64,000 bases of DNA from Hawksworthiomyces lignivorus (Eukaryota > Ascomycota > Sordariomycetes > Ophiostomatales > Ophiostomataceae): contig NTMA01000003.1 of the NCBI GenBank assembly GCA_002917075.1, positions 372,001 to 436,000 on the forward strand, in the 5' to 3' direction. The notes below the pieces were generated by a model, which searched no databases, had not been told where the DNA came from, and was given only the letters and a program-made list of their open reading frames with translations. Both the position numbers and the translations under genes were made by a program. Shown piece by piece: positions 11,572 through 24,200 of the stretch. Numbering within the stretch: position 1 is the first letter of the stretch; each line of letters opens with the position of its first letter.

Positions 11572-12827
11572 CATTCTCTCTCGGACCCGTGTCGGCCGGC
11601 TTTTATGGAAGCGCCGAGACCACCGACACCGACAACATAGCGCAAAAGACACTCTGGTCCCGCTTTTTCCTCTGCTTATTATCTCTGCTGTCACCTGTCG
11701 GAGCCTCTCCCTTGGTTTGCCTGTGCTGTCCAAAAAGTCCGTCACAGGCTGGCCCTCCATTCCCCTCTTGCCGCGCGTCTTGGGTCTCGTTTTGGCTTCA
11801 TTTTCTATCTCTGCTCTGTCTGTCTGTTCCTGTGTCTGTCTCCGTTTCTCGCCCGATTTTCCTCTTCTGTCTTTTTTGTCTCATCCGAAGGCTCGGCTTA
11901 GTTAGGCCGCTGGGACTTTGCGGAAACAAGCCTCGTTTTTCTGCGCTTTGCTCCGCTCGTCATCGCGCCCCTTATCCCCTCCAATCCCTCCCCCGATAAA
12001 CGCCCCTCGTCTTCGGGGCGCTACCCCTCTAAAATCCGACCCAGTGGCAAAAATATTTTTGCTGACATACACCAGAATTGACTCGACAGCCTTCTAATAT
12101 ACTTTGCTTAACAACTACACCTTGCCATCCTCTTGCAGTCTTCCATTCCGTCTTACATATCTACCTGGTTCCCCTGCTGCATCTTATCAATCGACAATTT
12201 GGACTCTGTCGCTGCAAAGGCACTCCACGAACCGACGATCCCGATCTTCTGAGGCTCCTGATTACCCGCGCATCACGCCTTATCGATATAGCCTTGGACG
12301 TTCCTTGACCTACCTCTGACCTCTACGGCTGAGTATACTGCTGAAAGCTCTCCTCAGCTTCAGCCGTAATCACAGAGAGAAAAAAAAAATACTAATCAAC
12401 TCGCTTCGTTTTCGCCCCTTTCTCTCCATTTCGCGCACAAAGCTTGACGCGCTCTTTCTGGTGTTGTCTTCTCTTCATTCTTCTCTTCTTTCCTACCTAC
12501 GTCATACTTTGCATCGTTCTAGCTTGACTCCTCGGACAATCTTCAATCACGGAGACCACATCGACACGCCGTTTCCCCCCCAGATCCCGCCTTCTTCTAT
12601 CGGCTCTGGGCCATATCTTCTACCCTCCTTAACATTCATTTTTTGAGTCTGCAATCTCGTGGAATAAGAAAAGCAACCGCGCTTTCTCAGTTTTCAATCC
12701 TCTCCTTCTGACGCTCTCCCTCCCCCCCCCAACTGTCTTTCGTTTCTATTACGACATTCTTTTCTTTTCTATTCAATACTAGGGTCACAAAAGTTGCTCG
12801 TCGAACGCTCCGCCGGCCTCCGGAAAT
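6223..12827. promoter_or_regulatory. 6.6 kb divergent intergenic region between SUR7-like and PP-Z genes
   Basis: No frame in this region shows recognisable protein features; the longest open frames are composition-driven. From about 9.3 kb to 12.8 kb the plus strand is markedly C/T-rich with many TCTT/CCTC runs, typical of fungal 5' leaders and core promoters, and it leads into the PP-Z start at 12828. The end next to the SUR7-like gene is C/T-rich on the opposite strand. The middle (about 6.5-9.3 kb) has mixed composition. The region may contain leader introns, uORFs or non-coding transcripts, none of which can be proved by eye. Confidence 0.5.
11541..11567. repeat. (TC)n microsatellite
   Basis: A perfect TC dinucleotide run of 27 bases in the pyrimidine-rich stretch upstream of the PP-Z phosphatase gene. 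Confidence 0.95.
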
Positions 12828-14611
12828 ATGGGAAACCAAGGTTCCAAGGAAGGCGGCGCGGCATCCAAGTCCGGCAACGATGGCCTGCAATCGTACCCGT
12901 CCTTCAGCCGAACCGATACTAAAGATTCGACGCGGTCATTCCGCTCGCTGCGCTCCAAAATCCCCGGCAGCGGAAAGAACGATAGTCCCCGCTCCTCCGC
13001 CATTCTGTCGAACGGAGATTCGAGCAATAATGAAAGGTCTGATGCGAGTTCCGTGAAGTCGGGTCGGACCAACCGGTCTTCCATGCCCCCGTCGTCCCGC
13101 TTAAGCCGCAGTGACTCAGCCGGAGCTTCCTCTCCGACGTCCATAGCGTCTTCCATCGACACGCGCACGAAACCGTCTTCGTCCTACGACGAGCTGCAGC
13201 CCCCACCATCGCCGATCCAGTCCGCATCCATGAAGGCAGGGACGCACAACGTGAGCGCCGCTCAAGCCAGCGGCGAGGTGGACCACGTCTCAGAGTCGCC
13301 GCCTTCCAATATGGCGCCAGATCCGACCATGCAGCCCTTGCAGCCGGGCCAGTCGATTCTTGTTCGTCGCGACAGCACCGCTCCGTCCGTGGCCTCTACG
13401 ACGGTTGTGCCGACTAGCAGTCCTGCCACCGAGGAAGCTGGCGTCGCCATGGGCGAGCTCAAAGACATGGACCTCGACGACTACATCAAGCGCCTCTTGG
13501 ATGCCGCTTATGCAGGAAAGGTCACCAAGGGCGTATGTCTAAAGAACGCAGAGATTGTCGCCATTTGCCACCGCGCGCGCGAATGCTTCTTGTCTCAGCC
13601 GACCCTCCTCGAGCTCGATGCTCCCGTCAAGATCGTCGGTGACGTCCACGGCCAGTACACCGACCTGATCCGCATGTTTGAGATGTGCGGCTTCCCCCCG
13701 TCGTCCAACTTCCTGTTCCTCGGCGACTACGTCGATCGTGGCAAGCAGTCCCTCGAGACCATCCTCCTCCTGCTCTGCTACAAGCTCAAGTATCCCGAGA
13801 ACTTCTTTCTGCTGCGCGGCAACCACGAGTGCGCGAACGTCACCCGCGTCTACGGCTTCTACGATGAGTGCAAGCGCCGCTGCAATGTCAAGATCTGGAA
13901 GACGTTTGTCGACACCTTCAACACCTTGCCGGTGGCGGCCATCGTTGCCGGCAAGATTTTCTGCGTGCATGGCGGCCTGTCGCCGGCCCTGGACCACATG
14001 GACGATATCCGCAACATTGCCCGGCCGACGGACGTGCCCGACTATGGGCTTTTGAATGATCTGCTTTGGTCCGATCCAGCGGACATGGACCAGGACTGGG
14101 ACTCCAACGAGCGAGGCGTAAGCTACTGCTTCAACAAAAAAGTCATCAATGACTTTCTGGTCAAGCACGATTTCGACCTCGTCTGCCGGGCTCACATGGT
14201 CGTCGAAGATGGTTACGAATTCTTCAACGACCGCGTCTTGGTGACGGTCTTCAGCGCCCCTAATGTAAGGAAATTTTTATACGTTCTCCTCTCCTTTATT
14301 TTATTTTGTAAAACTTTTTCAGGGCATCTGCCGTCTTTCTAGCCAATATGCTAACAACCCCCAGTACTGTGGTGAATTCGACAATTGGGGAGCTGTCATG
14401 TCGGTTTCCTCTGAGCTGCTCTGCAGCTTTGAACTGCTCAAACCGCTCGATTCGAACGGTCTCAAGAATCACATCAAGAAGCAGCGCAACAATCGGAAGA
14501 ACTTCCTCAACAGCCCGGTATGTAATTCTGTGCACATGTGTTTACTACCCCCTACTTTCCTGCTAACTGGATAATTTCCAGCCGGCCAATGTGTATCCTC
14601 AGAGTGTCTAA
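12828..14611 (+). CDS. Serine/threonine-protein phosphatase PP-Z (Ppz1/Pzh1-like)
   Basis: Exons 12828-14264, 14365-14517 and 14582-14611 give 539 residues. The N-terminus MGNQGSK fits the N-myristoylation pattern shared with yeast Ppz1. Residues 1-205 are Ser-rich and disordered, and the PPP catalytic domain follows ([18 protein letters not shown] onward). Metal and phosphate motifs are present: GDVHG (about 271-275), GDYVDRG, RGNHE, HGGLSP and the [13 protein letters not shown] loop. Intron 1 breaks [18 protein letters not shown] and has a GCTAAC branch site; intron 2 has CTAAC. The protein ends PANVYPQSV. In yeasts PP-Z enzymes act in monovalent-cation homeostasis, halotolerance and G1/S control and are inhibited by Hal3. 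The assignment to PP-Z rather than PP1 rests on the long myristoylated Ser-rich N-terminus. Confidence 0.93.
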
Positions 14612-16650
14612 TCCAGTGTGCGATGTGTGCTCCGAGATAATGGGGAACACAAACGTACATCTGAGGAGCGGGATATGAATTTCTTTATCTTTGGAAACCA
14701 AAATTAGTATGTCAAGACACGACGCATCAAAAGCGATTTGCAATGGAAGCCGTGGTTGAATTACGGAGATAAAGGGGAACGACAATGAACGCATACCCCC
14801 AATCAATAACCGAGGTAGCAGAAATTTCGGTCCCCTGATATTGAAATATGGGGAGGATTTTGCCTTTCACCATCGGGTGGACTCGAGCTTTCTATCTACT
14901 CTCATCAGGATAATTGACTAGAGACATTCGGGTTGCCGAGAGTCAAAAATCACTAGGACGACCCGCACCGGTCGGCGATGACTTTTCATCAAAACCACCT
15001 AGCTCCTGTGAAACGGAGCAGGCCACCGTATTTTCTACCTCTCTTGGAGGTAGAAGTTGCCGGAAGACCTCCGAGTTTAGAAATTTTCCCTTCCAGAAAA
15101 TTGATGTCGATTGCCACCTTTTTGAAATAAAAGAGCAGCGACAAAAGCAAGTTGGCCGTGACTGGGATGGTGCGATGAGAAAGATATTCAGATACTGAAC
15201 AATTATGATCGCCTAGCAAGAGAATAAGGGGGAGGAACAAATAAACAGCACTTCAGATATACCACGCAAAGGGAAGTCCGTCTCTGGGCGAGCATCTCTT
15301 GTAGGAGTAGTGTACAGCTTTTGTTTTTCGATTTGATTTGTTCTGGTCCCACCTTTTTCTCTTTCTTTTTATGTTCTGTCCTATTCTTAATCCTGTCCGA
15401 GTCTCTTTTTTGCTTTGCCTGATAGGTTTTACGGTCACGCTTCTTCTATATTTTTAAGGATGGTTCCTGGGGCTTTCTTTTCTTTTTTGTTTTGTTGTCT
15501 TTAGTATGTGTTCTTTTGTTTGTTTGGATGTACCAGATGTTCCGTGGCCTTTCCTTTGAGAGGGAGCGAACGAAGCAGCGATTGCGATGAATAAGTGTGA
15601 CGGAGGATGACGATACCGGAACATGGCTTATGGTTTTTGTTTTGTTTTCCTTTTTTCTTCCACTACTCCTCTGTTTCTCTTATTGCGTCTGTTTTCTATA
15701 TCTGGTATCTCTAGCTATGTTGTGATGTGTACTAGCGAGAGAGGTGTACCAGCGGGTAAAGGGATAAATTCAAAAACCAGGGAAGAAAAGCATAGCCGCT
15801 AGGCTGGGCGTACAAATGTTTTTGTTTTTGTGCCTTTTCATAGTTTTTTATTTCATCTTGCTATGAGATCTATTTATCAGTTTCTACCATGCTTGAGAGC
15901 CTATTCCAGAGTAAAAACGTGAATGTGATGAATGTCCCATAAGAGTTTACTTGAAATAAGCCTTATATATTTTCATAGCTAGAGTGAAGTAAAAAAAAAA
16001 AAAAGGCAGATATACAATGAAAAGAAGCACAACCGGGGGGGGTGGGGGGACGTCATTGGGACAACCTATAAACGGGATGGTAAAGGGGCAGAAGCAGAAA
16101 ATGCTGCAAAAATGTATTGACAGGAGAGATAACCATAACTCTCTGTTTTCTTCCCCTATTTCGTCTGCATACGTACGAAAGAGGTTTGTTGACAAGGCGA
16201 AAAGCAAAGGTAACCAAAGTAACCCCATTCAGAAAGGCTCGAATATGAGATTTACCATTAAGAAAAAGACAAAAGAAAGAGGTCATAATAGGTAGAAGTG
16301 ATAAATATGTTGTAGAAGGACTTGGTCTTTTGTGGAATGAGAATAGGTAAGGGGTATCTTTGTTGTGAAAATAGTTCCAAAGAGATATACTCTTTTGTGG
16401 ATAGGCGGCGATGGGAGGGAAGGGGAGATAAAAGTGTTAATGGGTTCCTCGGGAGGCTGAAAACTGCAGCATAGATGAAAGACAGCAGAGGCTGCTCTCG
16501 GCGGCGGTAGCAGCAGCAGTCAGCGGCAACAGCAGAAGCGGCAGCATATCGGCTGCGCCATGCTTGTTGGGCATGGACTGTTCCTGTCGTCCCGGTTCTG
16601 TTTCTATATGTGCGTGGTATAATCTGTAGCGCGCCCGCTGTTTCTTCTTT
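14612..16650. other. Convergent intergenic region, 3' flanks of PP-Z and DUF7624-type genes
   Basis: About 2.0 kb between two converging genes. It is AT-rich and T/A-run rich, with a G tract near 16037-16049 and a CAG/CGG-type trinucleotide patch near 16494-16545. No coding frame was recognised. Probably the two 3' UTRs. Confidence 0.5.
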
Positions 16651-19402
16651 CTAGATGACGATGCTAGAGTTCTTGCGGGTGTCGGCCTCCTCCAGGGGGA
16701 AGCTGAAGACGAGCCGGAAGAGGTCGCGCAGGAAGCCGTACTGGTTGGACCGCAGCATCATCCAGCCGACGCTCTTGGCGGCGTCGGCGGCGGCCACGCG
16801 GCGGCCGCGGGCGGGCAGGCTGTTGGAGGCGCGGAAGGCCTTGTCGGAGAGCACGAGGCTCTTGTAGGAGTGCAGCAGGGTGGCGTGGGCGGGCAGGCTG
16901 CCAAAGGAGCCGGTGGGCAGGCTCTTGACAAAGGCCTGCAGCGAGGCGGAGCCGCCGGTGCCGTCGGCGGCGGCGGCGTCGCGGTTGAAGCCGATGTTCA
17001 TGGCGGCCTTGAGGATGAGCATCTTGATGCGCGTAATGTTGACGTCCTCGGCTGACGTCGCCGTCGTCGCTGTGCTGCTGGTCTTGGCGCTGCCCTGCGA
17101 GTAGCCCGACAGGTTGGACGCGCTGCTGGGCCAGCGCGGGCCGACGCCGTTGCTGAGGCCGAGCCCGCGCCCGCCTGCTCCGCCGCCGCCGCTGGTCGTG
17201 CTGCCGCCGCCGCCGCCGCCGACGTCGCTGCTGGGGCCGCTCGTGCCCAGCACCATGATGTTGGGCATCTGCGGGCTCGTGCTCTCGGGCGAGATGGGCG
17301 TGTCCTCGAACTCGGTGACGGGCGTCTCCGGCACGAGCGGCGGCGCCTGCAGCTGGCGCGACTTGCGCACGGACGACATGGAGTTGACCGAGCCCGGCCG
17401 CTCCTGCAGGCCGCCCGTGTAGCTGTCGCGCTTGGACACGCGCGACGCCGTCCCCGAGTGCACGCTGCTCGTCTCGGACGCCTGCGCCGGGTGCTGCTGC
17501 TGGTGCAGCTGGAACGTGATCTGGCTCGGCCGCGGCGTGCCCCGGTCCGGCCGGATCTGCGTCCAGCCCTCCCGGAAGATGTCGCACAGCTCCCAGCACG
17601 CCTGCACCGCCGACCCCAGCAGCTCCTCGTCCGGCGCCTTGCCGTCGCGCGAGTTCTGCCGCAGGCTGAACAGCATCTCCGCCAGCGACCAGCACGCCCG
17701 CAGCAGCGAGTCCGTCTCCTCCGCCAGCTCGTTGCGCTGCTTCATCAGCCGGTGGCACAGCGTGATGTAAAAGTCGAGCGTCCGCTCCCGGAACGCCTCC
17801 GGCAGGTTGCGCGAGTCCTGGGCGCTGTAGAGACTGCAGGGCGGCTTAGCAAGGCGGCAAGAAATGGCTAGCAAAAAATACAAGAGGGACGGGGACGGCT
17901 TTATTCGCCTACGTACTGGTTGTTGAGCTCGAAGCTCACCCGCAGGATGGAGTCGGCGACCTCGTCCTTGCGCTGGCGGACGTCGAACAGCGCCTGGCAG
18001 AAGTCGCGGCACAGGTCGAGGTTGGTGCGCACGCTGAAGCCGTCCGAGGCCTCGTCGCGGCTGTGGTACAGCCGCTGGCACAGCTTCCAGCAGCACTTCC
18101 AGGCTTTCTCGTGGGCGTCTGGCGTGCCGGAGCTGTTGAAGACCCGCTCGCGGTGGATGGAGCTGAGGTTCGCGAGCGTGTTGCAGAGCGTCCAGCACTC
18201 CTCCAGCGCCGCCCTCAGTGCCCCGATCTCGCCCTCGCCGTCCATGTGCGGGCTCGTCACGAAGTCGTCGATATAACCCCGTCCGTCGGGGTCTAGTTCG
18301 GCCTCGCCGTTCTCGGGAATATCTGTTGTCGCGGGGGAGGGGCTTTAGCTCACCGTTTCCTTGAAACCCAGAAAAAAAGAAAAGAAAGAATTGCATGCAA
18401 AAGAACGTTGGGGAGCTTACTCTCTAAGCCGCCAACGCTGGAGGAGCGCCGCCGTGCGTCGCTTAGGACCTCGTCCAGGTTTTGGGCTTGTGGCGTGGCC
18501 GCATCGATGCTGAATCGTACTGGCTTCACGTCTGTGGAAATTGGGGGAGGTTGCGTCGGTGATGAATGGCGATATGTCTTGGCAAGGAACATGTCAATCA
18601 TACGAGCACTGCAGAGGTCCAATACAGAAGGGGACGGGGAGGATCACATAAACATAGCTTACATCTGCTGTCTCGCTGGGTGGAGGGCTGATGATGCCAA
18701 GCGCTTTGCTATCTAGGTGGCTTGGCTCTGGCGTAGCACGATCTCTGCCCATCTATTCATCAAAGTCAACAACACAATTGGCGACAAGGCATCCCTTGGC
18801 TGGAAGAAACAATGAATGATCTCTGTCTGCATACCCAGGACTGAAAGCTCTCGGGGGCGTGGATGACTGAAACGGCCTCCTCGCTGGAAGAATGCCGTAT
18901 ATGGCTTGGTATGTTTGTCCGGAGTGATCTCAGCTATCAGACAGTAAGCTATCGCTGTCTTTGTTAAATTGAAACACGGCGGACAGGAGAAGAAGAGGTA
19001 CCTGTGGCGGAACATTGTTCTGGTCTGCATCGACGTCTGCAGACTCGTCGTCTTCGATCTCTGTTGTTTCTGTGCCGGTCGACGTTACGGGGGACGGGCC
19101 GACAATGTCGCTCGTCGGGCTCATCATTTGGGACTGGAAGGCTCGGAGGTGAGAGTTGGGGCGCTGGGGTTGGGAGTCCGAGCTCGTGACGGAGACGGAC
19201 GATCTAGGAACTCTGTTAGAGCGCATTTGAAGACCGGCTGAGAAGGGGAGCAAAGAAACACGGCTCCCAATGGATGGACGCACACAGAGACGAACTTGGA
19301 GTTCGAGGAAGTCGAGTCGGGAGAAGAGATGGAAATGTCCGTCTGGGGAGGAAAACCAGTGATGCTCCCTGTGGAGGACCGTAATGGTGCTTCGAGTGCC
19401 AT
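16651..19402 (-). CDS. Conserved fungal protein of the DUF7624 type, 7 exons
   Basis: Proposed exons (minus strand): 19402-19284, 19203-19002, 18933-18835, 18752-18663, 18577-18421, 18322-17917 and 17833-16651, giving 751 residues; every junction keeps phase. The N-terminal third is Ser/Thr/Pro-rich and acidic. A helical central region follows with repeated Trp/Cys positions (EECWTLCNTLANL, KAWKCCWKLCQRLYH, NLDLCRDFCQALF, LLRACWSLAEMLF, AVQACWELCDIF). A low-complexity Ser/Gly linker comes next, and then a conserved C-terminal block (NITRIKMLILKAAMNIGFNR ... SVGWMMLRSNQYGFLRDLFR) that ends KNSSIVI. It resembles the large fungal family carrying DUF7624; the molecular role is unknown. The intron 1 donor could also be the GTTCGT a few bases upstream (same phase), and the acceptor of intron 4 (CCAAG) was chosen by phase. 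Confidence 0.8.
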
Positions 19403-19409
19403 GGCGTCT

Positions 19410-19412
<3 letters not shown>

Positions 19413-19453
<41 letters not shown>

Positions 19454-19457
19454 ATAT
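19413..19457. repeat. Compound (TA)n(TG)n microsatellite just upstream of a start codon
   Basis: A TA run at 19413-19440 continues into a TG run and a short TATA tail. On the minus strand it ends about 10 bases before the ATG (19402) of the DUF7624-type gene, so it should lie in that mRNA's leader. Confidence 0.95.
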
Positions 19458-21260
19458 GACAGAAAGTGTGCGTCTGGCGGGTAGCGCTACCGGAAGTGGG
19501 AGGAGGGGACAAGAGAAGCGAAGAACCGTCTTGCTGCGACAGCTCCCAGTTCACGCTGCGTCGCACAGTAGAACGCAAGCTTAAGTAGCTGTCCAGATCC
19601 AATGGTCCGTCTGCCTTGTTCTGGCTCCTCCGACCGATGCGACGACCTGGGCAAGGCAGATACGATAGCTTGGCAGGAGGAATGGTTGTGCACAGCAGAG
19701 GTCGGCCGTCTGGCGTAGCTAAGACTCTACTGTTGGAAAGCGGAGCAGAGCGGCGCCAGCGGCAACAGGTCGGCGGTGACAGGCGCAAGCGACAGAGGGA
19801 GCGACAGAGCGACAGAAAGAGACAGGCGTTGGAAGCGCGTAGGGTCGTCCTGGCCAGCCTTCTTATACGTTCTCTGCGTAACACGGGTTGAAGGAAGCAG
19901 AAAGCCTGCAAGGAGGATTGGATAAGAGAAGAGAGGAGCAGAGCAGGTCGGATGGGGAACGTCGCAGTTGGCCCTCTTATGGCGCAGGCCGTCCGATCGA
20001 TCAGACCAGGCAGGCAGAATCAAAAAGTCAAGGTTGGGCGTGGCGGAGTAGCATGCAAAGAACGGAAGATATGTAACATAAACGGAAGAAAGCTAGCCAA
20101 CAGCGCCAACCTGTATGAATGAGAAAAGGTGGGAAAAGCTCAAAACAGACAGCAAGAAAAGGCAGCAACAATTAACAAATCAAGTGCAAAACAAAAAAGC
20201 TCAAGCAAGAAAGGAACGCAGGAAATAATGAAACGGTGAGATGATGGCCTTTTCGCAGTGGGATGGGGGAGGGGGAGAATGAGGAAAGAAAAGACGAGAT
20301 GAGTGAGGATGGGAAGAAGCTTTGGGAAAGAAAGGTTGGTTCCGCAACAGCTGCAACAGCTGCAGACCGCAGAAAGATGAACAGACCCTGCCTGTCTGCA
20401 AGAGCCTATTTCGACTGGCTGGCTATGCCGCCTAAGTTCTGCTGGAGGTGGTGGCACAACCACACGCCGTTGTGGCCCTTGTCTGTCTCTGTATCTGCTC
20501 GCTGCAAAAGGCCGATGTGCGTGCAATGCTACGTATACGCACGCTGTAGATATACGTACTCCTGACTGCTGCAGTCGATTTGCCAAAGGAGGAATGGTCT
20601 AGCCGATGGTAAAGCGAGCAGGGGAGATGTGCATATGTACAGTACTCGTATCGTCTGTAACTACGCGTTACAAGATACAACCTGAAGCTCGTGGTTGAAT
20701 CCTTCGGTGGCCTGGCAGGGGAGGGGGACAGTACTGCAGTCGTTCGGTGTTCGGATTGCAACGGGGTGTGGCAGAGAGAAAAAGAAACAGAAGAACAGAG
20801 AGAGCGAGCGAGGATGAGTGTAAGAGAGAAGGATATCAGGAAAGAGACAAGAACGACAAAGATCGGCACCAGGCGGTGGAAGAGATTGTAGTCGTATGTA
20901 CTGTTGGGACTTGTTTGCCTGCCCGCCTAGTTTCAATGGGCGGAGCTCTTTTCCCGTTTCGAGTACAAAAGGATCCGTGGGGAAAAGATATGCCCCAAGG
21001 ATCATGAGAGAAGAAAGCGCTCGGGTTTCGAAAAACTAATTTTGGTCTACAGCCTCGTTGTGCAAAGACAAAAAGGCGGAACGAAGCTCAAAGGACCTTA
21101 GTTGCGTCGACAAAAGGGATTGGAAGACAAGGACGAGACGGCAGACCGAGAGGGAGGCATTCATAGCATTGAGCCGCAATTACAGAAGGGAAAAGGGATC
21201 ATATGCAGGCAGGTAGCTACAAACACTCTAGGTAGGCGTGCGTGTGGTTTATCTTGGGTC

Positions 21261-21287
21261 TGTGTGTGTGTGTGTGTGTGTGTGTGG
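21261..21287. repeat. (TG)n microsatellite
   Basis: A TG dinucleotide run of about 27 bases inside the long gene-poor stretch. Confidence 0.95.
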
Positions 21288-24200
21288 GAGAGCGACAAAT
21301 GTCTCTCATGTGCAGCTCAGCGGCTTTTGGTCAATCTGCTACGACAATGTGCGTGAATTCGCACACGCGGCGCACGTATTAGAGGCACCATCTTTTCCGT
21401 CTTTTACTGCCAGACAGTGCGCTCTTGGCATTGATGACCATGCAGCGACGAAGGGGGGTTGTTTTTGCGTCCCTCGGAGTCTGGCAGAGACCAGAAGAGT
21501 AGAGAGGGAAGAAAAAAACTTGACAGCGGACTGCGTTGAAGAGGGCCAAGAAGAAGGGAAAGTAGGGGGTCGAGACAGAGAGCGCAGGAAAAGGAGGGAA
21601 GAGGCGGGAGGGGAGGAGAATGCGCACCACTTAGACGTGCAGCTGCGCGTCTTGCTGGGAATTCTGACCAGTCAGACGACGAAGAGCCCTCGGGTTGGTT
21701 GATGGGAGAGCATGCAAGCTACTGATGAAGCTGCATGATGAGTGACAGGGGTCGGCGCTTAACCCAGGCAGTTCGACGAGAGAGGGAGGGGAGAGAGAGC
21801 ATTTTGACATCGGGCCTGTGGGTCTGCCTGGCTTCTGTCTGGCTGACTCTTTTTGTCTGTTTGTGTCTTTTTGCTCTGCTTCTCTCTTTGTCTGCTTTTG
21901 CTGTCTCTGGCAATTGTAATTTGCTGTTGTAATTTATTGTTTGATTTGGCTCTTCCTCTCCCAAGCAGTCTGCATCTCTTATTTCGTGCCGCCCTCCCAA
22001 GCCTCGCTTCGTGGCTTTTCCAATTCAGTGGGTATTATTTCCCCCCGTCTCCGTCCAACCCTGGTTCTCTGGAGGACCCGCTTTCGTTTTCTCCCAGTCT
22101 CCCAGCGTTGGCTGTGGGTCATTTCTGTTGGACACAGATGAGATGTGAGATAATATGGAGGACACCCTCGTGGGTTGAAGAGTGACTGAGGGCCGAGAGC
22201 AAGCAAGGGCACCAGGAACGCCGGAACGAAACAACGTTGCAGAGGTCGTGGAGAATTACCAAAGGAAAAGGTACTAAACGAAAACGAGAGAGAGCCGTGA
22301 ATGGCGTGTGATGTGGGCTTTGAGGAAGAAGCGGAAGAAGACCCAGCATATGGAAGTGAGATTTTCACAAATGACACGCGAGTCTGGGGTTGGATGATGT
22401 GAATAAAGTGGAGTTGCGAGAGGTGGAAATTTGTCGAGAACAGCCCAAAGCTTTGTTAAAGGTGACAAGAAACAAGACACAAGTGATGGAAATTGATTTG
22501 CCTTGGGCCAACATGGGCATTCCAATGGGGACAACAAATGACATCGTGGTGACCGTGTGCTATCACACAGATGAACTGCTGCTGATGGGCAGCTGTGAAA
22601 CAATTCTGTCGTGGGGACGACAACGGCTCAACCCGCTCGTGATCTTTCCTATCGAGGAATGTAAAGTCTCAGCCTGTCCATTTACCCTCTCTGTTCATTT
22701 ATATTGTGTCCCATTTTGGAACTTGTGCCGTCCGTCGCTGTCAAGTAGATGAGCTTTTTTCATTAATCCACCCGCAGAGGGCTGCTGCAACGAGATGGCT
22801 GCCCCTTTTCATTATTTTGCACATTTGTTTGTACATCCGTCTATCTATGGAAACTATCTATCGATCCCGCTGAGGCCGTTTTGGGGACCGCATCGCGTCT
22901 ACGGCGTCTCGCAACAGAACCAAGAAAAGAAACAGTTGCAACGGCGAGGACAGCAACCAACAGCTGATGCTGCAGGCGACTGTTGACACCAATGGCGGTA
23001 TCTGACATGCCGACATTGTCTCCTGATTTTAGATTTCGGGTGTGCAATTTGGCAGTCTGTGAGTTCGGTCCGTAAACAGTAACCCAGACACAGGAAGAAC
23101 AGGCTCAATAAACGTAGGCTGGATGTGGGTCACAGAGATAGGTTGAACCCATCCAAATGGGACACACAGTTCATGCTACAACCAGGGAAAGAGAAAGACC
23201 AAGGAAGACGGTGGATTTAGCCCTCGCCCTGCGAGACTGTCTTGCACTTGTCCGATGCCAAGGCTCTCCTTGTGATCATCAGCCTTCACCTCTGCTCCGT
23301 ATTCTGTTTCTCTTCTTCTTTTCCTTTTTGAGGTCTACCGTCCCAGCTCTTTCCAAACCCCCACTCTTTTCCGTTGGCTCCCCCTTGTTTCTTTTACGAA
23401 AGGCCCTATTTGATTTGGGTCAGGAGCACGCATCTCTCCTCGGGGAAGTCCCTCGTCTTGCTCTCCTCACCGTCTGTTCGCGGTGCCTCCCCCTGTGCCA
23501 CGCACGACTTGGACCAATGCCCTTCCTGTTCCCACGCAACCCTTTCGCTGTGGCGGCGCCAAAACAAAAAAAAACTTCACTTTCACCCCCCTGGGGCTGT
23601 GACGAGCCCTCTTTCTCCTCCATGTTCCCGACAATCTGGGAATGGATCAGAGTAAGTCAGCGCTGCCCTACACGCTAGCGTGTCTTACGAAACGAAAACT
23701 TCGCAGGGGAAACAAAAACCGGACCCGTCAGATAGGCAAGAGTCTACGACTACGTGTAAGCGGAAACCAGTAGCAAATCTGGATTGCCGTGACGGGATTG
23801 GTCACGCTCAGCTCACCCCAGGTGGACGCTAGAGCTACCGGAAGGCAAAACATTCACGCTTGGGTCAGACTTGCTGTCCCAATCACATTTTCCTGTGCCG
23901 ACCTAGATGTACATTGGGCTTGGTGTATGCCGTAAACAGACAGAGAGGGTGTGAAGAGGACTTCGTGAAAAGGGTGGCCACAATCTTGAAATTTCGAGGA
24001 AGACTTGAAAGGCATCAACGGCACATGAAGACAAAGCACTTTGTTGAGACAGAAGAGTAAATGGCGCTCAGCTAGGAAAAGTGGCGGTAACGGAAAAAGG
24101 AAGCTCGGAGCAGGCTGGCTGAAGGAAGTATTGCATTTCCTTTTTTTTCCTGCACTTTTGGCTGTTTTCGACGCCGCATTACAGAGCAAGCGGCTCTTAG

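Noticed and set aside
22390..22752. 120-codon plus-strand frame with a fairly balanced composition
   Set aside because: No recognisable domain and no flanking exons; possible but unsupported.
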